A DNA stretch of 64,000 nucleotides. Source: Flavobacterium branchiicola (GTDB taxonomy: Bacteria; Bacteroidota; Bacteroidia; Flavobacteriales; Flavobacteriaceae). Positions 60,882 through 64,000 of this stretch are shown one piece after another. Below the pieces are notes generated by a model that worked only from the letters and a program-made list of their open reading frames with translations, did not search any database and had not been told where the DNA came from. Location: positions 1 to 64,000 of the forward strand of contig NZ_JAGYWA010000006.1 in NCBI RefSeq assembly GCF_018383905.1. The letters are read 5' to 3'. The position numbers and the translations under genes were made by a program. How positions within the stretch are numbered: the stretch's first letter is position 1; every line of letters starts with the position of its first letter.

Positions 60882-61883
60882 ATGACAGAAGGAAATTTTG
60901 TAGATTACGTTAAGATATATGTTTCGTCCGGAAAAGGAGGGAAAGGATCTACGCATTTACATAGAGAGAAATTTATTGAAAAAGGTGGCCCTGACGGTGG
61001 AGATGGTGGTCGTGGAGGGCACGTTTATTTAGTTGGAAATAAAGGACTCTGGACATTATTTCATTTAAAATTTGCTCGTCACATTAAAGCCGGTCACGGT
61101 GGAGATGGTGGAGGAGACCGTAGTACCGGTGCAGATGGAGATGATAAAATAATTGAAGTGCCGTTAGGAACTGTTGTAAAAGACAAAGAAACTGGCGAAA
61201 CGCTTTTTGAAGTTACTGAACACGGAGAAAAAAGAATTCTTGCAAAAGGAGGAAAAGGTGGTTTAGGAAACTGGCATTTTAGAAGTTCTACCAATCAAAC
61301 CCCTCGATATGCTCAGCCAGGTTTGCCAGGTTTAGAAATGGATGTAATTCTGGAACTTAAAGTTCTGGCAGATGTTGGTTTAGTAGGTTTTCCTAATGCT
61401 GGAAAATCCACTTTATTGTCTGTTTTAACTTCAGCGAAGCCAAAAATTGCAGATTATCCTTTTACAACTTTAAAACCTAATTTAGGGATTGTTGCTTATA
61501 GAGATTTTCAATCTTTTGTAATTGCTGATATTCCAGGTATTATTGAAGGAGCAGCCGAAGGAAAAGGTCTTGGACATTATTTCCTGCGTCATATTGAACG
61601 TAATTCAACGTTGTTGTTTTTGGTTCCTGTAGATACTCCGGATATAAAAGCAGAATACGATATTTTGGTAAATGAGTTAACAAAATATAATCCTGAAATG
61701 CTCGATAAAGAACGTCTTTTAGTAATATCTAAATGCGATATGCTGGATGACGAACTCAAAGCGGAATTAAAAGCAGAATTAGACGTTTCTTTTAAAGATG
61801 TTCCTTATATGTTTATTTCGTCTGTAGCTCAGCAAGGACTTACAGATTTGAAAGACAAACTTTGGAAAATGCTGAACGAATAA
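60882..61883 (+). CDS. obgE: Obg-family GTPase
   Basis: The 333-residue GTPase opens with the glycine-rich Obg fold (VSSGKGGKGSTHLHREK, GGPDGGDGGRGGHV) and has the GTP site GFPNAGKST, switch DYPFTT, DIPGIIEGA and the guanine-binding SKCD. It acts in 50S ribosome assembly and growth control. The C-terminus is short, without the variable extension. A terminator follows. Confidence 0.97.
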   Translation: MTEGNFVDYVKIYVSSGKGGKGSTHLHREKFIEKGGPDGGDGGRGGHVYLVGNKGLWTLFHLKFARHIKAGHGGDGGGDRSTGADGDDKIIEVPLGTVVKDKETGETLFEVTEHGEKRILAKGGKGGLGNWHFRSSTNQTPRYAQPGLPGLEMDVILELKVLADVGLVGFPNAGKSTLLSVLTSAKPKIADYPFTTLKPNLGIVAYRDFQSFVIADIPGIIEGAAEGKGLGHYFLRHIERNSTLLFLVPVDTPDIKAEYDILVNELTKYNPEMLDKERLLVISKCDMLDDELKAELKAELDVSFKDVPYMFISSVAQQGLTDLKDKLWKMLNE

Positions 61884-61904
61884 AAACGTTTTTATATAAA
61901 TAAT

Positions 61905-61932
61905 AAACCCGACAATTTTACTTGTCGGGTTT
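61905..61932. terminator. Terminator between obgE and the beta-barrel gene
   Basis: Perfect 11-bp arms AAACCCGACAA / TTGTCGGGTTT with a 6-nt loop and T tracts. Confidence 0.8.
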
Positions 61933-61984
61933 TTTGCTTTTTAACGAAAAAAACAAAGAAATTAAGATTCTTTAAATCTTAAAA

Positions 61985-62515
61985 TTATAATCCGAAGTTT
62001 TTAGAAACTCCAATGCTGAAAGTTTTTCCGAAATTAAATCCAAAACGTTCTTGTCTTGGATCATTTTTTCCATCAAGATTGTCGTAGTTGATGCCGCCAA
62101 TAGAGAAATTCAAACCAAATCCTCTTTTCATATTGATGAATAAAGCTGGCGTTAAACTTGCATACATTCCCTTTGCATCATTTAAATTTGTGCTTTGGTA
62201 ACCAGCTCCTAAATCTCCGTAAATAGCAAATAAGTCAGAAAGAGGCACTGCATAACGAACAAAACCACCAATTTTGTATTTTTCTGTAGTTTCTAATCCT
62301 GAAGCTTTTACATTCATAATTGAGCCTTCAACACCAGCTGTCCAATTATCTGTAAACTGATATCCAACTTTAGGAGAAAATTCAAAATTTTCAAGTTTTG
62401 ATTCGCCAATTTTTTCGGAAGAAAATCCAACGTTTCCACCTACTAAAACTGAACCTTTTTGTGCGCTTGCCATAGCTGTTACTAAAAGAACAACTGCTAA
62501 TACTAATTTTTTCAT
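61985..62515 (-). CDS. Outer-membrane beta-barrel protein
   Basis: The 176-residue protein has a signal peptide (MKKLVLAVVLLVTAMASAQ) and alternating strands with turns (GNVGFSSEKIGESKLENFEFSPKVGYQFTDNWTAG...), ending in FGKTFSIGVSKNFGL, which fits a small outer-membrane barrel with C-terminal aromatic residue pattern. TAAATTTG at 62549-62542 (minus) is a likely -7 box, 27 nt before the ATG, without a clear -33. Function unknown; such barrels can be stress-linked. Confidence 0.85.
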   Translation of the reverse strand: MKKLVLAVVLLVTAMASAQKGSVLVGGNVGFSSEKIGESKLENFEFSPKVGYQFTDNWTAGVEGSIMNVKASGLETTEKYKIGGFVRYAVPLSDLFAIYGDLGAGYQSTNLNDAKGMYASLTPALFINMKRGFGLNFSIGGINYDNLDGKNDPRQERFGFNFGKTFSIGVSKNFGL

Positions 62516-62830
62516 TTTTTTATTCTTTTATAATGAACTGGCAAATTTATAATATTATTTATTGTAAGAAATAGATTATGATAAATAAATTAAAATGAAA
62601 GTTTATTTTTATAAATATTAGAAAGATTGTTTCGCAATCTATCTTGATTGTTGTTTTTTTGGGTTATTTATTATGCTTAATTCAGTATTTTTAGAATTAT
62701 AGGTTTGTTTAGTTAAATTATGGATTTCGCAAAATGATGTTTGCTTTACTTTGATATGTTTTGTTTTTGGCCGAAACACTTATTTTTTTTGCGAAAATGA
62801 GTTATATTCGCAGTACTTAAACAAAATAAC
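62516..62830. other. Gene-free intergenic region
   Basis: 315 bp, A+T-rich. Apart from the -7-like box of the barrel gene nothing clear is seen. TATATTCG at 62803-62810 is a weak -7-like box for the S46 gene, with no spaced TTG. Confidence 0.4.
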
Positions 62831-64000
62831 ATGAAAAAAATAGTTTTATTCTTGACCATGTGTCTGATGGCGGTACCAGTAAGAGCCGATGAAGGAATGT
62901 GGTTCTTGATGTTTATCGAAAGATTGAACCATAGAGATATGGAGAAAATGGGCTTGCAATTGACAGCCGAAGAAATTTACAGTATTAATCACCATAGTTT
63001 AAAAGATGCGATTGTGCAATTTAACGGAGGTTGTACAGCTGAAATCGTTTCTAAAGACGGATTAGTTTTAACCAATCATCATTGTGGTTACAATGCTATT
63101 GCTGAACTTTCATCTGCAGAGCAAAACTATTTGAAAGATGGTTTTTGGGCAAAAGAAAGAAGTGCCGAAATGAAGCCAAAATCTTTATACGTTCGTTTCT
63201 TTGTTCGTATGGATGATGTTTCTAAAAGAATTTTATCTAAAGTAAACGATAAAATGACAGAAACTGAAAGAAACAAAATCATTCAGCAAGAGATTGCTTT
63301 GATTGAAAAAGAAAACAACGAAGGCGGAAAATATACCGTTTCTGTTCGTCCTTTCTTTCAGGGAAATGAATATTACTATTTCGTTTACCAAGATTATACA
63401 GACGTTCGTTTAGTTGGAACTCCTCCTGAAAGCGTTGGTAAATTTGGTGGAGATACAGACAACTGGGAGTGGCCTCGTCAAACAGGAGATTTCTCTATGT
63501 TTAGAGTTTACGCTGATAAAGCAGGAAATCCAGCAATTTATTCTAAAGATAATGTGCCTTTACAGCCAAAGCATTATTTACCTGTAAGTATTAAAGGTGT
63601 AAAAGAAAATGATTTTGCCATGATTTTAGGTTATCCTGGAAGAACAAACCGTTGGATGCCAGCTGGAGGAATTGAGCAAAACGTAAAATTTGCTTATCCT
63701 GCATGGGTTGAAGGTGCAAAAACCGGAATGGACCAAATGAAAAAGTATATGGATAAAGATGCTACAGTACGTTTACAGTACGCATCTAAATATGCTTCTA
63801 CAGCAAATTACTGGAAAAACCGTCAAGGTATGATCGATGCTTTAACAAAAGCAGGAACTGCAGATACTAAAAGCGCGCAGGAAGATAAGTTTTATGAGTG
63901 GGCATCTAAACCTGCTAATAAAGAAAAATACGAAAATGTAATTCCAACAATCAATGATTATTACAGAGAGACTAATACAAAAGCAACTCACGATAATTAT
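62831..64000 (+). CDS. S46-family dipeptidyl peptidase, partial (3' end outside window)
   Basis: The visible 390 residues start with a signal peptide (MKKIVLFLTMCLMAVPVRA) and carry EGMWFL, the catalytic His in LVLTNHHCGYNAI, and the catalytic Asp region KFGGDTDNWEWPRQTGDFSMFRVYAD of the S46 family (DPP7/DPP11). The catalytic serine (GNSGSP region) would lie beyond the window edge. These enzymes release dipeptides in the periplasm of asaccharolytic Bacteroidota. The frame runs to the last base with no stop. Confidence 0.93.
   Translation, partial: MKKIVLFLTMCLMAVPVRADEGMWFLMFIERLNHRDMEKMGLQLTAEEIYSINHHSLKDAIVQFNGGCTAEIVSKDGLVLTNHHCGYNAIAELSSAEQNYLKDGFWAKERSAEMKPKSLYVRFFVRMDDVSKRILSKVNDKMTETERNKIIQQEIALIEKENNEGGKYTVSVRPFFQGNEYYYFVYQDYTDVRLVGTPPESVGKFGGDTDNWEWPRQTGDFSMFRVYADKAGNPAIYSKDNVPLQPKHYLPVSIKGVKENDFAMILGYPGRTNRWMPAGGIEQNVKFAYPAWVEGAKTGMDQMKKYMDKDATVRLQYASKYASTANYWKNRQGMIDALTKAGTADTKSAQEDKFYEWASKPANKEKYENVIPTINDYYRETNTKATHDNY

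Overview
The window looks like chromosome from a Flavobacterium-type member of the Bacteroidota. The evidence is the low G+C composition, promoters of the TTG(N18-22)TAnnTTTG type, no Shine-Dalgarno dependence, and the gene content: S46 peptidase, energy-coupled ExbB/ExbD/TonB, FabH-like and GcvP genes, GbsR- and AraC-type regulators, MacB-like permeases, and the hpt-adk-obgE block. No species can be named from the sequence alone.

Layout. 1-400: end of an rRNA operon (5S) with tRNA-Phe and tRNA-Leu. 0.5-2 kb: a Crp-like regulator and an LpxA-like acyltransferase. 2-13 kb: an envelope-stress or efflux module, with three tandem MacB-type permeases and one ATPase on the minus strand, divergent from a sigma54-type response regulator and its sensor kinase, with a perfect inverted repeat between them. 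13-24 kb: an accessory stretch with an Imm35-like protein, a compact endonuclease V, a membrane protein with a Cys/Ser/Gly tail, an AraC regulator followed by a Tet(X)-like flavoprotein, a second flavoprotein fused to a DnaJ-like zinc finger, a beta-lactamase-like serine hydrolase, MerR and XRE regulators, and secreted unknowns. 24-31 kb: tRNA-Val, folC, exbB-exbD, a convergent tonB-like gene, glutamate dehydrogenase. 31-44 kb: mostly housekeeping (acyl-CoA dehydrogenase, M28 peptidase, SDR, SprT-like, MlaE/MlaF-like pair, glycosyltransferase, methyltransferase, FabH-like, gcvP). 44-50 kb: a GbsR-controlled set of small membrane proteins, DUF2071, an SDR and an SRPBCC protein, then a Na+/H+ antiporter. 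50-62 kb: SanA/YdcF-like, M3 peptidase, ParE-type toxin-antitoxin, purE and purK separated by an ATPase-HNH pair, hpt, adk, CNNM protein, obgE. The window ends inside an S46 dipeptidyl-peptidase gene.

The strongest candidates for something new are: (1) a small four-helix-bundle (S23-like) gene at 34584-34952 whose start codon and last codons lie inside 29-bp terminal inverted repeats, with a gene-less solo end at 37186; (2) a compact AAA/ABC-type ATPase plus degenerate HNH protein (Septu PtuAB-like) lodged between purK and purE with its own promoter; (3) a Tet(X)-like monooxygenase with several drug-contact positions changed, downstream of an AraC gene and sharing a 16-bp leader motif with a beta-lactamase-like gene; (4) two paired-operator systems (GbsR and MerR type); and (5) several families of structured intergenic repeats, two of which occur twice within the window in recognisably homologous form.

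All identities come from reading motifs and family memory; no search was run. Precise starts were adjusted where an upstream promoter or family knowledge pointed to an internal ATG (549, 10301, 20747, 57189, 58108).
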